A program made the position numbers and the translations under genes. A stretch of DNA of 5,399 nucleotides, from assembly GCA_021813225.1 (NCBI GenBank), contig JAKALH010000229.1:1-5399 (forward strand), written 5' to 3'. The notes beneath the pieces were generated by a model that was not told the origin of the DNA, did no database searches, and was given only the letters and a program-made list of their open reading frames with translations. Source of the DNA: Chloroflexota bacterium. Its GTDB lineage: Bacteria > Chloroflexota > Anaerolineae > J036 > Brachytrichaceae. Shown piece after piece: positions 5,331-5,399 of the stretch (its first letter is position 1; every line of letters starts with the position of its first letter).

Positions 5331-5399
5331 CCCCGCGCAGGCCGAAGGCCGTCATTCCCCGCGCAAGCCACAAGCCGTCATTCCCCGCGCAGGCCGAAA
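5331..5399. repeat. 26-bp tandem repeat, continuing past the window
   Basis: Units begin at 5331, 5357 and 5383, an exact 26-bp period. Units 1 and 2 agree at 22 of 26 positions, and the third is cut by the window edge after 17 bases. Each unit starts CCCCGCGCA and ends GCCGTCATT; unit 1 contains a small GGCC-GAA-GGCC inverted repeat. There are no unique spacers, so this is not a CRISPR array. The GTCATTCCCCGCGCAGGC core resembles the GTCATTCCCGCG-type dispersed intergenic repeats seen in many bacteria. Confidence 0.8.

Noticed and set aside
5331..5399. CRISPR array
   Set aside because: Units follow each other without spacers at a 26-bp period, and no cas gene is present.

Overview
This is a short window of moderately GC-rich bacterial chromosome with five main genes in alternating orientation. 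From left to right they are: a D-Ala-D-Ala ligase-like ATP-grasp enzyme (minus strand, cut by the left edge), an uncharacterised TIM-barrel glycoside-hydrolase-like protein (minus), a short-chain dehydrogenase/reductase (plus), a YhhQ-type queuosine-precursor transporter (minus), and a DUF2961/GH172 glycoside hydrolase (plus). A broken GNAT acetyltransferase tail and the start of a 26-bp tandem repeat close the right end. No rRNA, tRNA, insertion sequence or CRISPR array is visible. The mix of an intracellular GH172, a sugar-acid-type SDR and dispersed GTCATTCCCCGCG repeats fits an environmental saccharolytic bacterium, perhaps Chloroflexota or Planctomycetota. That assignment is a guess from gene content, not a result.

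Region 1-702 encodes the ATP-grasp protein. Its upstream region (703-1065) is AT-rich near the gene and holds the best promoter in the window (perfect TTGACA, 16-bp spacer, TAAAAT). It also holds a 12-bp perfect palindrome, tandem and inverted repeats, and the rho-independent terminator of the next gene. Region 1066-3328 is a divergent pair: the glycosidase-like gene (start fixed at 2310 by a strong Shine-Dalgarno) and the SDR gene (start at 2573), separated by 262 bp. Region 3329-3395 is a convergent junction with a hairpin that shares an arm with the first terminator. Region 3396-5245 is a second divergent pair, yhhQ and the GH172 gene, separated by 113 bp. Region 5246-5399 holds the GNAT remnant and the repeats.

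Working model (inference): the two glycoside-hydrolase-type proteins lack signal peptides, so they would act in the cytoplasm on imported sugars. The SDR, which resembles gluconate/2-deoxygluconate dehydrogenases, could oxidise or reduce a released sugar or sugar acid. The ligase and the queuosine-precursor transporter have no obvious link to this. The strongest oddities are the replacement of the SDR catalytic Asn by His, the poorly placed second carboxylate in the TIM-barrel protein, and the acetyltransferase tail directly abutting the GH172 stop codon.
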